Part shown: piece after piece, positions 1-6,968 of the stretch
How the letters are laid out: the number at the start of each line of letters is the position of its first letter
Numbering within the stretch: the first letter of the stretch is position 1
Assembly: GCA_018969885.1 (NCBI GenBank)
Contig: JAGWXN010000024.1
Coordinates: 1-20,000 of the forward strand
From: Betaproteobacteria bacterium
Lineage (GTDB): Bacteria; Pseudomonadota; Gammaproteobacteria; Burkholderiales; Burkholderiaceae
Length of the DNA stretch: 20,000 nucleotides
Direction: 5' to 3'
The notes under the pieces: model-generated
The model's database searches: none
Seen by the model: the letters and a program-made list of their open reading frames with translations, nothing else
Told to the model about the DNA's origin: nothing
Made by a program: the position numbers and the translations under genes

Positions 1-404
1 CGGGTGCCCGCGAGTTTCTCGACCAACTGCGTGAGCGTTATCAGGTGTTCATCCTGTCGGACACTTTTTATGAATTCGCGAGCCCGCTGATGCGCCAGCT
101 TGGCTGGCCATCGCTCCTTTGCCATCGCCTGCAGATCGACGCCGAGGGCTTTGTCCGCGGCTGGCGGCTTCGCATGCCCGATCAAAAGCGGGCGGCCGTC
201 AATGCGCTGAAAGCGCTTAATTTTCAGGTGATGGCAGCCGGTGACTCCTATAACGACACCGCGATGCTGGGCGCGGCCGATGCCGGCTTTTTCTTCCATC
301 CTCCCGCAGCCATCGTTGCCCAGTTTCCGCAGTTCCCGGTCACTGAGTCCTACGATGAACTGCGGGCGTTGATCGACGCCGCCGCCACCCGACTTGCGAG
401 CTGA
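1..404 (+). CDS. thrH: ThrH-type phosphoserine phosphatase / homoserine phosphotransferase, 3' part
   Basis: The reading frame is open from base 3, so the 5' end lies outside the window. ThrH is a HAD-superfamily enzyme of about 205 residues that dephosphorylates phosphoserine and can pass the phosphate to homoserine, acting in cytoplasmic serine/threonine metabolism. Visible here are the HAD motif II region (VFILSDTFYEF), the conserved PLMRQLGWPSLLCH segment and motif IV (AAGDSYNDTAML), where the acidic residues bind Mg2+. The nucleophile motif DxD must lie upstream of base 1. About 133 residues of the C-terminal part are present, and the FPQFP tail motif is typical of ThrH rather than SerB. 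The last 11 bases overlap the next gene. Family assignment is from recalled similarity and is strong. Confidence 0.9.
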   Translation, partial: GAREFLDQLRERYQVFILSDTFYEFASPLMRQLGWPSLLCHRLQIDAEGFVRGWRLRMPDQKRAAVNALKALNFQVMAAGDSYNDTAMLGAADAGFFFHPPAAIVAQFPQFPVTESYDELRALIDAAATRLAS

Positions 405-1581
405 ACTCCGCGCGGCCATCACGGTTGGCGCCGGCATCATCGTCGCGCTGAACTTCGGCAAACTGCCCCCTGCGCTCGCGGAACTGCGCGCCGAATTCGG
501 GTTCACGCTGGTCGAGGTGAGCTGGCTCACCTCGCTTCTGATGTTTGCCGGAGCGTGCTTCGGCATCGCTGGCGGGTCGATTGCGGATCGATTCGGCCAT
601 CGTCGAACCATGCTGAGCGGCCTCACGCTGGTGGGCGTGGCGGGGCTGGTGGGGGCGGTTGCCCACCGGGCCGAGCTGATGTTCGCAAGCCGGGTGATTG
701 AGAGCGTGGGGATGCTGCTTGCCGTGCTGCCCGGACCAGCGATGCTGAGCCGCTGCGTGCCGCCCGAACGTCTGCGCGGCTGGCTGGGGGGCTGGAGCGC
801 CTACATGCCGCTGGGCATGAGCCTCATGCTGATTGCAACCCCCTGGCTGATCAGCGCAGTGGGCTGGCGAAGCGCCTGGGTTGCCACCTCGGTCTGCGCG
901 CTTGGCTGGGCGTTTCTGATCGCGCGTGCACACCCGCGATCCGAGCAGGAGGCGACGCAGTCTGCGCAGCCCAGGGCGTCGCTCGCGCGGCTGATGGCGC
1001 TCACGCTTGCCTCGCCAGGTCCGTGGCTGCTGGCCGTGGGTTTTCTGTTTTACGCTGCCCAGTTTCTGGGGGCGTTCAGCTTTCTGCCCACGGTCTATCG
1101 CGAGGCGGGAATTGACCCGCGCGCGGGGGGCGCCCTCACTGCCGTAGCGGTTCTCGGCAATGCCCTGGGCAACCTCGCATCAGGGCACCTGCTGCAGCGC
1201 GGCGTTCAACGATCCACGCTGCTGATCACCGCAGCGTGCGTGATCGCCACGATGTCCTGGGTGGTCTACGGCAGCGCCTTTCCCTTCGGACTGCGTTATG
1301 CGGCAGCCCTCATGCTGTCGATCGTGAGCGGCCTGGTCCCCGGCGTGTTGTTTGCCACCGTACCGTCGTATGCGCCCGATCCGCGAGCCGTCTCGACAAC
1401 AGTGGGCTGGATGCAGCAAGGCTCGGGCATCGGGCAGGCGCTGTCGCTGCCCCTGATCGCACTGCTCGCGCAGTGGCATGGCGACTGGTCGCTCACCTGG
1501 GTGGCTATCAGCGCCTGCGCGGGGGTCGTGGCTTGTGTAGGCCTCGCCATGCGCCGGTATGACGCGCGGCGTACGGGTTAA
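394..1581 (+). CDS. Major facilitator superfamily transporter
   Basis: A 395-residue protein of the usual MFS length, with about 12 hydrophobic segments. The MFS motif A loop between TM2 and TM3 is visible around residues 60-71 (GGSIADRFGHRR), which is diagnostic. The only upstream in-frame possibility is closed by a TGA five codons after an ATG at 355, so the start is taken as TTG at 394, inside the thrH 3' end. No Shine-Dalgarno sequence is visible, so translation is probably coupled to thrH. The transported substrate cannot be read from the sequence. Coupling to ThrH hints at an amino acid or related metabolite, but that is inference. The gene ends 3 bases before the convergent ccmH stop, leaving no room for a terminator outside coding sequence. 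Confidence 0.88.
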   Translation: MRAELRAAITVGAGIIVALNFGKLPPALAELRAEFGFTLVEVSWLTSLLMFAGACFGIAGGSIADRFGHRRTMLSGLTLVGVAGLVGAVAHRAELMFASRVIESVGMLLAVLPGPAMLSRCVPPERLRGWLGGWSAYMPLGMSLMLIATPWLISAVGWRSAWVATSVCALGWAFLIARAHPRSEQEATQSAQPRASLARLMALTLASPGPWLLAVGFLFYAAQFLGAFSFLPTVYREAGIDPRAGGALTAVAVLGNALGNLASGHLLQRGVQRSTLLITAACVIATMSWVVYGSAFPFGLRYAAALMLSIVSGLVPGVLFATVPSYAPDPRAVSTTVGWMQQGSGIGQALSLPLIALLAQWHGDWSLTWVAISACAGVVACVGLAMRRYDARRTG

Positions 1582-1584
1582 GCC

Positions 1585-2034
1585 TCACCGATCGAGCAAC
1601 GCGCGAGCGCGGGCTATCGCCTCGGGGGTTTGCGCTCCTGCCCCGGTTGCCGCGTGGGCGGACGGCCCGGCCACCGGGCGGTTGAGCCGGTTGCGGCGCT
1701 GTATCAGCCACCACAGAAGGCCGCCGCCCGCCAGCATCGCGAACGGACCGAACCACAGTAGCCAGGTGTTGCTCTGCAGCGGCGGTCGATAGAGCACAAA
1801 GTCGCCGTAGCGCGCCACCATGTAGTCAAGGATCTGACTGTCACTTTGCCCTTGTGCGAGCAAGGTTTCGATCTGCCGCTTGAGATCGACCGCCAGATCG
1901 GCGTTGGAGTCGGCAAGCGTCTGGTTCTGACAGACGAGGCAGCGCAATTCCTCGGACAGGCGCTTGAGACGCTCGGAGGAAGCGGGAGCCGGCGCCGGTG
2001 CGCCCGGCGCGGGGAGGGAGGGAGAAGCCGACAT
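1585..2034 (-). CDS. ccmH: Cytochrome c-type biogenesis protein CcmH, lacking a signal peptide
   Basis: CcmH is the membrane-anchored, periplasm-facing thioredoxin-like partner that handles the CxxCH thiols of apocytochrome c with CcmG. The 149-residue product has the family signature LRCLVCQNQT, with the redox pair C32 and C35, then the conserved YMVARYGDFVLYRPP block (about 71-85) and one membrane helix at about 91-111 followed by a basic QRRNRLNR stop. Family members normally start with a cleavable signal peptide. Here the N-terminus is a Pro/Ala/Ser-rich stretch (MSASPSLPAPGAPAPAP), and the frame is closed by TAA at 2050-2052, only five codons upstream of the ATG. No hydrophobic N-terminus is found in the other frames. 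It is separated from ccmG by a regulator module, so it may depend on a new promoter. Identity is certain; export competence is doubtful. Confidence 0.9.
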   Translation of the reverse strand: MSASPSLPAPGAPAPAPASSERLKRLSEELRCLVCQNQTLADSNADLAVDLKRQIETLLAQGQSDSQILDYMVARYGDFVLYRPPLQSNTWLLWFGPFAMLAGGGLLWWLIQRRNRLNRPVAGPSAHAATGAGAQTPEAIARARALLDR

Positions 2035-2078
2035 GGTCCGGACCGACGGTTAAGCCTTGACGCGCGAGTCTCGCACAG

Positions 2079-2354
2079 TCAGGTGATGTCCGGGGCGTCG
2101 CGGCCGGTTGACGGCCAGTTCACACGCTCATCGAATCCGGTCTTGGCACGCAGACTGCGAAGCGTCTCACTGTGCTCGGGTTGCACGCTTGTGTCGAGCA
2201 GCTCGATCAGCCTGGCAGTGTCGGTCCCCAGGCGCTCGCTCGCGTGCGTGGCGCGCAGCAGCTCCTCCACCTCGGTGTTGTCCAGATCGTAACCGCGCTG
2301 CTCGATGATCCAGGAGCGGTACATCGCAATTTCTAAGAGCAGGAGATCAGACAC
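2079..2354 (-). CDS. Small hypothetical protein between the XRE regulator and ccmH
   Basis: I do not recognise this 91-residue product. The N-terminal part is a hydrophobic/amphipathic stretch (LLLLEIAMYRSWIIEQ). The middle is charged and helical (NTEVEELLRATHASERLG, ARLIELLDT), and the tail is polar. There is no clear signal peptide and there are no cysteines. The start is uncertain: GTG at 2354 gives 91 residues, ATG at 2324 gives 81, and neither has a good ribosome binding site. It is divergent from the XRE gene across a 162-base AT-rich gap and lies 44 bases upstream of ccmH on the same strand, so the two could share a transcript. A partner or antitoxin-like role beside the XRE gene is possible but unsupported by any motif. 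Confidence 0.5.
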   Translation of the reverse strand: MSDLLLLEIAMYRSWIIEQRGYDLDNTEVEELLRATHASERLGTDTARLIELLDTSVQPEHSETLRSLRAKTGFDERVNWPSTGRDAPDIT

Positions 2355-2516
2355 GTGGGGAGGTCAGAGAAATTTGGAGAAGGTGGGCAGCAGACAAAAC
2401 ATTTTCGAGAGTTTCTCTATTGGTCAAAAAATACTCGAGACGTCATTCGTTCAAGAATACTCTACCCCTTACGCTATCAGTCAAATAGTTCGATTAACGT
2501 CATGCGAAAATAACAA
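2355..2516. promoter_or_regulatory. AT-rich divergent intergenic region, probable promoter/operator of the XRE module
   Basis: By hand count, bases 2401-2520 are 43/120 G+C (about 36 %), against well over 60 % in flanking genes. The region separates the minus-strand small ORF from the plus-strand XRE gene, as expected for a shared divergent promoter. Elements such as TTGGTC at 2421 and AT-rich hexamers downstream could serve as -35/-10 sites, but none is a good consensus match. A short palindrome GAGA-GTT-TCTC lies at 2407-2417. No convincing ORF occupies the gap. Confidence 0.5.
2424..2491 (+). repeat. Imperfect direct repeats in the XRE promoter region
   Basis: TCAAAAAATACTC at 2424-2436 and TCAAGAATACTC at 2451-2462 share the core TCAA-AATACTC, with starts 27 bases apart. 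A weaker copy, TCAAATAGTTC, lies at 2481-2491, 30 bases further on. Repeats spaced near multiples of a helical turn upstream of an XRE gene could be operator sites for autoregulation. The third copy is loose, and chance similarity in AT-rich DNA is possible. Confidence 0.35.
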
Positions 2517-2921
2517 TTGTCAGCCGCAAAACCGCTTCCTGATCAGTCGGAGTCATCGCGTGACCCCGACGACCCGCTCGTTTTTCTCAAAGGCGTCGGC
2601 CGAGCCCTGGTTGAGGAGCGTCGCCGATGCGGGCTTTCGCAGCAACAGGTTGCTGAACGAATCGGAATCGAGCCAGAAACCGTCAGCCGAATTGAAACGG
2701 GGGTGATTTCCCCCACGCTCATCCGGCTACGGCAGTTTGCGAAGGTCTACGGCTGTTCTTTACATGGGTTGCTCGGCCGTACATCGGACACCCTGCCCGA
2801 CCTTGCACAGCGTATCGCAGTGGAACTGGATCCCCTTCCGCCTACCGATCAGCGGCATGTTGCCGAGCAGGCAATGGCCACCGCAAGATACCTGCAGGCA
2901 CTGCGCAGGGACGGAAGCTGA
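2517..2921 (+). CDS. XRE-family helix-turn-helix transcriptional regulator
   Basis: A 134-residue cytoplasmic DNA-binding protein. The HTH_3/Cro-C1 domain spans about residues 25-87: LVEERRRCGLSQQQVAERIG, then IEPETVSRIETGVISPTLIRL (recognition helix with SRIE), then the closing FAKVYGCSLHGLL. A C-terminal helical tail of about 45 residues (DLAQRIAVELDPL...AEQAMATARYL) may mediate dimerisation. The start is taken as TTG at 2517, because TAA at 2511-2513 closes the frame just upstream and no ATG or GTG precedes the domain; no Shine-Dalgarno sequence is visible. The gene faces against the ccm genes and ends 23 bases from the ccmG stop. It sits between ccmG and ccmH, normally adjacent, which suggests insertion. 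Its target is unknown; autoregulation of the divergent AT-rich promoter is the simplest guess. Confidence 0.85.
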   Translation: MSAAKPLPDQSESSRDPDDPLVFLKGVGRALVEERRRCGLSQQQVAERIGIEPETVSRIETGVISPTLIRLRQFAKVYGCSLHGLLGRTSDTLPDLAQRIAVELDPLPPTDQRHVAEQAMATARYLQALRRDGS

Positions 2922-2944
2922 GGGTTTGGGGAGGCAGGCGAGGC

Positions 2945-3475
2945 TTATTGACCGCCAAGCCGCCTGAGCCAGGGCATGAGTTCGTCGCGGATGATCTCGG
3001 GCGTGAACGGCCCCACGTGCTTGTAGCGGATGATGCCGTCGCGATCGATCAGGAAGGTCTCGGGCGCACCGTAGACGCCCCAATCGATGGCAGCACGGCC
3101 GTCGAAATCGCTGATCACCACCGCGTAGGGATTGCCGTGGCGTTTGAGCCAGGCCATTGAATCGGGTCCTTTGTCCTTCCAGGCAAAACCCACAATCGGC
3201 ACGACTTTGTCTCGAGCCAGATCGTTAAGCAGCGGATGCTCGACCTGGCAGGCCGCACACCATGAGGCCCAGACATTCAGGAGCCATACCTTGCCCTTCA
3301 TTTCCGCGGGCGCCCAGCTGATCTCGGCGCCGAGCACGGGCAGGGAAAAAGCGGGCGCGGGCTTGCCGATGAGGGGCGATGGGACGAGCCGAGGGTCGCG
3401 ATCGAGGCCCTTCAAAAGAAACCATCCGATCAGCGCGAAGATGGCAACCGGAATCAACAGGCGCAGGGTCTTCAT
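2945..3475 (-). CDS. ccmG: CcmG/DsbE thiol:disulfide interchange protein
   Basis: CcmG is the membrane-tethered periplasmic thioredoxin that reduces the CxxCH disulfide of apocytochrome c, or of CcmH, with electrons from CcdA/DsbD. The 176-residue product has an N-terminal membrane anchor (about residues 5-22), a thioredoxin-like domain with the active site WCAAC (C73 and C76), and the CcmG-specific GVYGAPETFLID segment with its cis-proline loop. The acidic CcmG signature is represented by the VEHPLL region after the active site. The length is normal for the family. It starts 43 bases beyond the ccmF stop on the same strand and is the last gene of the contiguous ccm run. The next gene leftward is the convergent XRE regulator, not ccmH. 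Confidence 0.95.
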   Translation of the reverse strand: MKTLRLLIPVAIFALIGWFLLKGLDRDPRLVPSPLIGKPAPAFSLPVLGAEISWAPAEMKGKVWLLNVWASWCAACQVEHPLLNDLARDKVVPIVGFAWKDKGPDSMAWLKRHGNPYAVVISDFDGRAAIDWGVYGAPETFLIDRDGIIRYKHVGPFTPEIIRDELMPWLRRLGGQ

Positions 3476-3517
3476 GTCGGGCGATTGGCGAGGCGTGGCG
3501 GTCCTGAGAGCAGGGGG

Positions 3518-5569
3518 TTAGCGCGCGGCGAGATCGCCTGCGACCGGCCCCGCGGTACCCATCGACGATTCAGCGGCCCGCGTGATGCGCGCGGCGTCTT
3601 CGGCCGCGAGCCTGCGTCGGTAGCGCCGGTCGGCGATCGCCACGAATCCGCCTAGTGCCATCAGCACACAGCCAAGCCAGATCCAGTTGACGAAAGGCTT
3701 CACATGAACCCGGATGGCCCAGTCGTTACCGCTCAAGGGCTCGCCCATCGAGATGTAGACATCGCGCCAGAGGCTGCGGTCGATCGCCGCTTCGGTCATG
3801 GGCATGCGCTGTGCGCGATAGACGCGCTTTTCGGGCAGCATCACAGCACGTGCGGGGGCCGAGGCCGCGTCCGAGGCGCGACGAAGCTCGAAGCGCCCGC
3901 GCATGGCGTCGTAGTTCGGGCCGGTCACGGTTCGCAGATCCTTGAAATCGACCCGCCAGCCGCCCACCTCGACCGACTGGCCGGGCGCGAGTTTCAACTC
4001 CCGCTCGCTTTCGCTGCTCTTGACCAGGGTGACGCCCATCACGAACACCGCAACGCCCAGGTGGGCAAGCTGCATGCCCCAGACCGAGGCAGGGTGCAGT
4101 CGTGCGCGTGACAGCCGAAGCTGGCCGTTTGAGTCACGCAGCATCTCGAGCGCCGCAATCAACACGCCCGCCGCAATCCACAGCCCGAAGGCGAGGCCAC
4201 TTGCTGCAATCGGGCGAAAGCCCGCGTCGGTGGTGAGCGGTTGCAGCAGTGCCGCAGCGATGGCGACCGCGAGGGCCCAGCGCAGGCGCCGGGCGATGTC
4301 GGGCAGTGGCGCCTGTTTCCAGCGCGCAAGCGGTCCGATCACCATCAGAAACATGGCAGGCGCCATGAGCGGATAGAAGACGGCTTCGAAATAAGGGGGG
4401 CCAACCGAGATTTTTCCCATGCCCAGGGTGTCAAGTGCGAGGGGGTAGAGCGTGCCAAGCAGCACCGCGGCCATGGCCACAATCAGCACCACGTTGTTGG
4501 CAAGCAGCATTGACTCGCGTGAAACCAGCGCAAAGCCACTGCCTGAACCGAGCGCGGGCGCGCGCCAGGCATAAAGGAGGAGCGACCCACCGATCACCAG
4601 CGCAAGGAACACCAGGATGAAGACGCCGCGGGTGGGGTCGGTGGCAAACGCATGCACCGAGGTCAGCACCCCTGAGCGGACCAGGAAAGTGCCGAGCAGA
4701 CTGAGGCTGAACCCCAGGATGGCCAGCAGAACGGTCCAGCTGCGGAAGGCGCCCCGCTTCTCGGTGACCGCGAGGGAATGAATCAGTGCAGTGGCGACCA
4801 GCCAGGGCATGAACGAGGCGTTTTCAACCGGATCCCAGAACCACCAGCCTCCCCAGCCGAGTTCGTAGTAGGCCCAGAACGAACCGAGCGCGATACCCAA
4901 GGTGAGGAAAGCCCACGCCACCGTGGTCCAGGGCCGGGCCCAGCGCGCCCAGGCCGCATCGAAGCGCCCACCGATCAGGCCGGCGACCGCGAAGGCGAAC
5001 GCGACCGACAGCCCGACATAGCCCATGTAAAGGAGGGGCGGGTGAAACACCATGCCCGGGTCCTGAAGCAGCGGATTCAGGTCGCGGCCGTCTGCGGGCG
5101 GCGGGATCATCCGTTCGAACGGATTGGAGGTGAACAGCAGAAACAGGAGAAATCCGGTGGTGATCGCGCCCATCACCGACAGGATCCTGACCCGAAGCAC
5201 GGCCGGTAGGGATGCAGAAAATGCCGCGACCGCTGCCGTCCAGCCAGCAAGCATCAGCACCCAGAGCAGCATGGAGCCTTCATGAGAGCCCCAGGTGGCG
5301 GCGACCCGGTAGGCCACTGGAAGCGAGAGGTTCGAATGCGTGGCCACCAGCGAGACAGTGAAGTCGTTGCCGAGAAAGAGCATGCCCAGACAGATGAAAG
5401 CAAGCAGCACAAGGCCAAACAGCACCATCGCGATCGGCCGGGCGGTGTCGGTGAAAGCACGCGCCGTGGGGCCAGCCGGCAGGAAGCTGCCTGTCATGGG
5501 CAGGATGGCCAGTACCAGCGAGAGCGCGAGCGCGAGCGTGAGCGCGAAATGTCCGACTTCAGCAATCAT
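3518..5569 (-). CDS. ccmF: Haem lyase subunit CcmF
   Basis: CcmF receives haem from holo-CcmE and, with CcmH and CcmI, attaches it to apocytochrome c on the periplasmic face. The 683-residue polytopic protein has the WWD haem-handling domain at about residues 232-250 ([16 protein letters not shown]). Conserved histidines are at H176 ([10 protein letters not shown]), H264 (ALIHSL) and H306 (TSVHAF), offset by three from the E. coli H173/H261/H303. H503 (LAHLG) is the probable fourth ligand. The C-terminal part holds the periplasmic domain (about 520-630), the [10 protein letters not shown] membrane segment and a basic tail. It overlaps ccmE in an ATGA (5566-5569). A hexamer repeat tract near the 5' end encodes the Leu/Ala-rich first helix. 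Length and motifs are typical and complete. Confidence 0.97.
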   Translation of the reverse strand: MIAEVGHFALTLALALSLVLAILPMTGSFLPAGPTARAFTDTARPIAMVLFGLVLLAFICLGMLFLGNDFTVSLVATHSNLSLPVAYRVAATWGSHEGSMLLWVLMLAGWTAAVAAFSASLPAVLRVRILSVMGAITTGFLLFLLFTSNPFERMIPPPADGRDLNPLLQDPGMVFHPPLLYMGYVGLSVAFAFAVAGLIGGRFDAAWARWARPWTTVAWAFLTLGIALGSFWAYYELGWGGWWFWDPVENASFMPWLVATALIHSLAVTEKRGAFRSWTVLLAILGFSLSLLGTFLVRSGVLTSVHAFATDPTRGVFILVFLALVIGGSLLLYAWRAPALGSGSGFALVSRESMLLANNVVLIVAMAAVLLGTLYPLALDTLGMGKISVGPPYFEAVFYPLMAPAMFLMVIGPLARWKQAPLPDIARRLRWALAVAIAAALLQPLTTDAGFRPIAASGLAFGLWIAAGVLIAALEMLRDSNGQLRLSRARLHPASVWGMQLAHLGVAVFVMGVTLVKSSESERELKLAPGQSVEVGGWRVDFKDLRTVTGPNYDAMRGRFELRRASDAASAPARAVMLPEKRVYRAQRMPMTEAAIDRSLWRDVYISMGEPLSGNDWAIRVHVKPFVNWIWLGCVLMALGGFVAIADRRYRRRLAAEDAARITRAAESSMGTAGPVAGDLAAR
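5518..5547. repeat. Five-copy GCG(C/A/T)GA hexamer tract inside ccmF
   Basis: Five consecutive hexamers (GCGAGA, GCGCGA, GCGCGA, GCGTGA, GCGCGA on the plus strand) lie in the 5' end of ccmF and encode Leu/Ala/Ser residues of the first membrane helix. Copy-number change would keep the frame and only lengthen or shorten the helix. Confidence 0.6.
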
Positions 5570-6030
5570 GGTTGAGTGGGCTTCTGCTTGAACTGTTCGG
5601 GTGCGCCCACCGGATGCCCAGCCCGCTTCAGGGCCTCCGCGGCTTCGGGTGGCATGTAGTTTTCGTCATGCTTGGCCAGCACCTCGCGCGCGAGGAAACT
5701 GCCGTCGGACTGGATGAGTCCCTGGGCGACCACGCCTCGCCCTTCCTTGAAAAGGTCGGGAAGAATGCCGGTATAGCTCACGACGATTGTCTGAACATTG
5801 TCGGTCACCGTGAAGCGCACCGTGGTGCCGTCGCGCTGGACGCTGCCCTCACCCACCAGTCCGCCGATCCGGAACACGCGGCCGCTGGGCGCTTTCCCCT
5901 GCGCCACTTCGCTTGGCGTGAAGAAGAACACCAGGTTGCTGCGAAAAGCATTGAGCACCAGCGCGGTGGCAACCGACAGCGCGAGCAGCCCGGCGAGAAT
6001 CCAGGCGAGGCGGCGATGACGGGGCTTCAT
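5566..6030 (-). CDS. ccmE: Haem chaperone CcmE
   Basis: CcmE is the inner-membrane, periplasm-facing haem chaperone that binds haem covalently through a histidine and passes it to CcmF. The 154-residue product has a single N-terminal membrane anchor (about residues 9-28) after a basic MKPRHRR start, then the OB-fold domain (FFFTPSEV..., [38 protein letters not shown]). The haem-binding motif [12 protein letters not shown] places the covalent histidine at H121 and the axial tyrosine at Y125. The C-terminal tail is flexible and polar. It overlaps ccmD (ATGA at 6027-6030) and ccmF. All diagnostic residues are present. Confidence 0.97.
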   Translation of the reverse strand: MKPRHRRLAWILAGLLALSVATALVLNAFRSNLVFFFTPSEVAQGKAPSGRVFRIGGLVGEGSVQRDGTTVRFTVTDNVQTIVVSYTGILPDLFKEGRGVVAQGLIQSDGSFLAREVLAKHDENYMPPEAAEALKRAGHPVGAPEQFKQKPTQP

Positions 6031-6188
6031 GGCTGCGTGGCGTCGGCGCGCATGGCGCGTGCCCGGTCGGAGGCGCTTCGCCGCGACCGGCGGAGGACCA
6101 TGATTTCAATGACCAGTGCGAGCGCCAGCATGCCGTAGGAGCTCCAGATGAAGAAGCCGTGTCCGCCCATGGATAGCCACTCGCTCAT
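6027..6188 (-). CDS. ccmD: Haem exporter accessory protein CcmD
   Basis: A 53-residue protein that fits CcmD, the small single-span subunit that associates with CcmC and CcmE and is needed to release holo-CcmE from the CcmABC complex. One membrane helix (about residues 12-31: [19 protein letters not shown]) is followed by a basic cytoplasmic tail ([16 protein letters not shown]). The start chosen is the ATG at 6186-6188, which overlaps the ccmC stop as ATGA. The open frame extends upstream to 6428, but that part only shadows ccmC. The WSSYG motif and the position between ccmC and ccmE support the call. Confidence 0.92.
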   Translation of the reverse strand: MSEWLSMGGHGFFIWSSYGMLALALVIEIMVLRRSRRSASDRARAMRADATQP

Positions 6189-6967
6189 GACCGACGCTCG
6201 GCGTGTGCAGTGCCCGGTTGCCCCGATACGGACTGATCGATGATTTGGCCGACCCAGTCGCTCAGGGCCTCGCGCTCGAGGATGATGGTGCGTACCCGGT
6301 GAAAGGCGGTGGCGATGGCGTAGGCCCAGGCAGAGAAGGTCATGAGCAACATGGCGGTGAGCATGGTTTGCGCCATTTTGGGTGCTGCGCTCATTGAAAT
6401 GGTGGCACCCTGATGGAGCGTGTTCCACCAGCGCACCGAAAAGTAGATGATCGGAACATTGACCACGCCGACCAGTGCAAGCAATGCGCAGGCGCGGTCT
6501 GCGCGGCGCGGATCATCAATGCCCGAGCGCAGCGCGATCAGGCCCAGATAAAGGAACAGCAGCACCAGGGTCGAGGTGAGCCGCGCATCCCAGACCCAGT
6601 AGGTGCCCCAGGTGGGCCGGCCCCAGAAGGCGCCGGTCCAGAGCGCAATGAATGCGAACAAGGCACCGGTCGGGGCGAGCGCCTGCGCCATCATGGCGGG
6701 CAGGCGGGCGTTGAGCGCAAGCGAAAACACCGACCAGAACGCGATCACCACGTAGATGAACATGGCCATCCAGGCGGCCGGCACATGGATGAAGATGATG
6801 CGGTAGGACTCGCCCTGCTGCGCGTCGGTGGGTGCGATGACAAACCCCACGTAGAGGCCCGCGATGGCGAGCAGCACCGCGACCCAGCCGAACAGGCCGG
6901 TCAGTTTGCCCGCCAGGGGATAGAACGAAGCGGGCGAGGCGAAGCGGAACCAGTTGATTGCTGCCAT
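6185..6967 (-). CDS. ccmC: Haem transporter/handling protein CcmC
   Basis: CcmC presents haem to CcmE at the periplasmic face, forming the CcmC-haem-CcmE adduct. The 260-residue, six-helix protein has the WWD-family motif at about residues 114-127 (FWGRPTWGTYWVWD). Two histidines, H61 (IFIHVPAAWM) and H185 (NTLHQG), correspond to E. coli H60 and H184. The start is ATG at 6967, one base after the ccmB stop. The frame stays open upstream to 7108, but those extra 47 residues are Arg-rich and lie within ccmB, so they were excluded. It overlaps ccmD by four bases. Complete and typical. Confidence 0.96.
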   Translation of the reverse strand: MAAINWFRFASPASFYPLAGKLTGLFGWVAVLLAIAGLYVGFVIAPTDAQQGESYRIIFIHVPAAWMAMFIYVVIAFWSVFSLALNARLPAMMAQALAPTGALFAFIALWTGAFWGRPTWGTYWVWDARLTSTLVLLFLYLGLIALRSGIDDPRRADRACALLALVGVVNVPIIYFSVRWWNTLHQGATISMSAAPKMAQTMLTAMLLMTFSAWAYAIATAFHRVRTIILEREALSDWVGQIIDQSVSGQPGTAHAERRS

Positions 6968-6968
6968 G

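Noticed and set aside
340..933. Minus-strand open frame opposite the MFS gene
   Set aside because: Its composition (His/Gln/Arg-rich) is that of an antisense shadow in GC-rich DNA, and the plus strand encodes a clear MFS protein.
2035..2110. Frameshifted signal peptide of CcmH
   Set aside because: Frames upstream of the CcmH start contain stops and no hydrophobic stretch, so a simple one-base frameshift does not restore a signal peptide.
2305..2706. Plus-strand open frame spanning the AT-rich region and the start of the XRE gene
   Set aside because: It has no recognisable domain, crosses the XRE HTH coding sequence in another frame and overlaps the small minus-strand ORF.
6189..6428. Long upstream extension of the CcmD frame
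   Set aside because: It shadows ccmC in another frame; the ATG at 6188 forms the usual ATGA overlap and gives a normal CcmD length.
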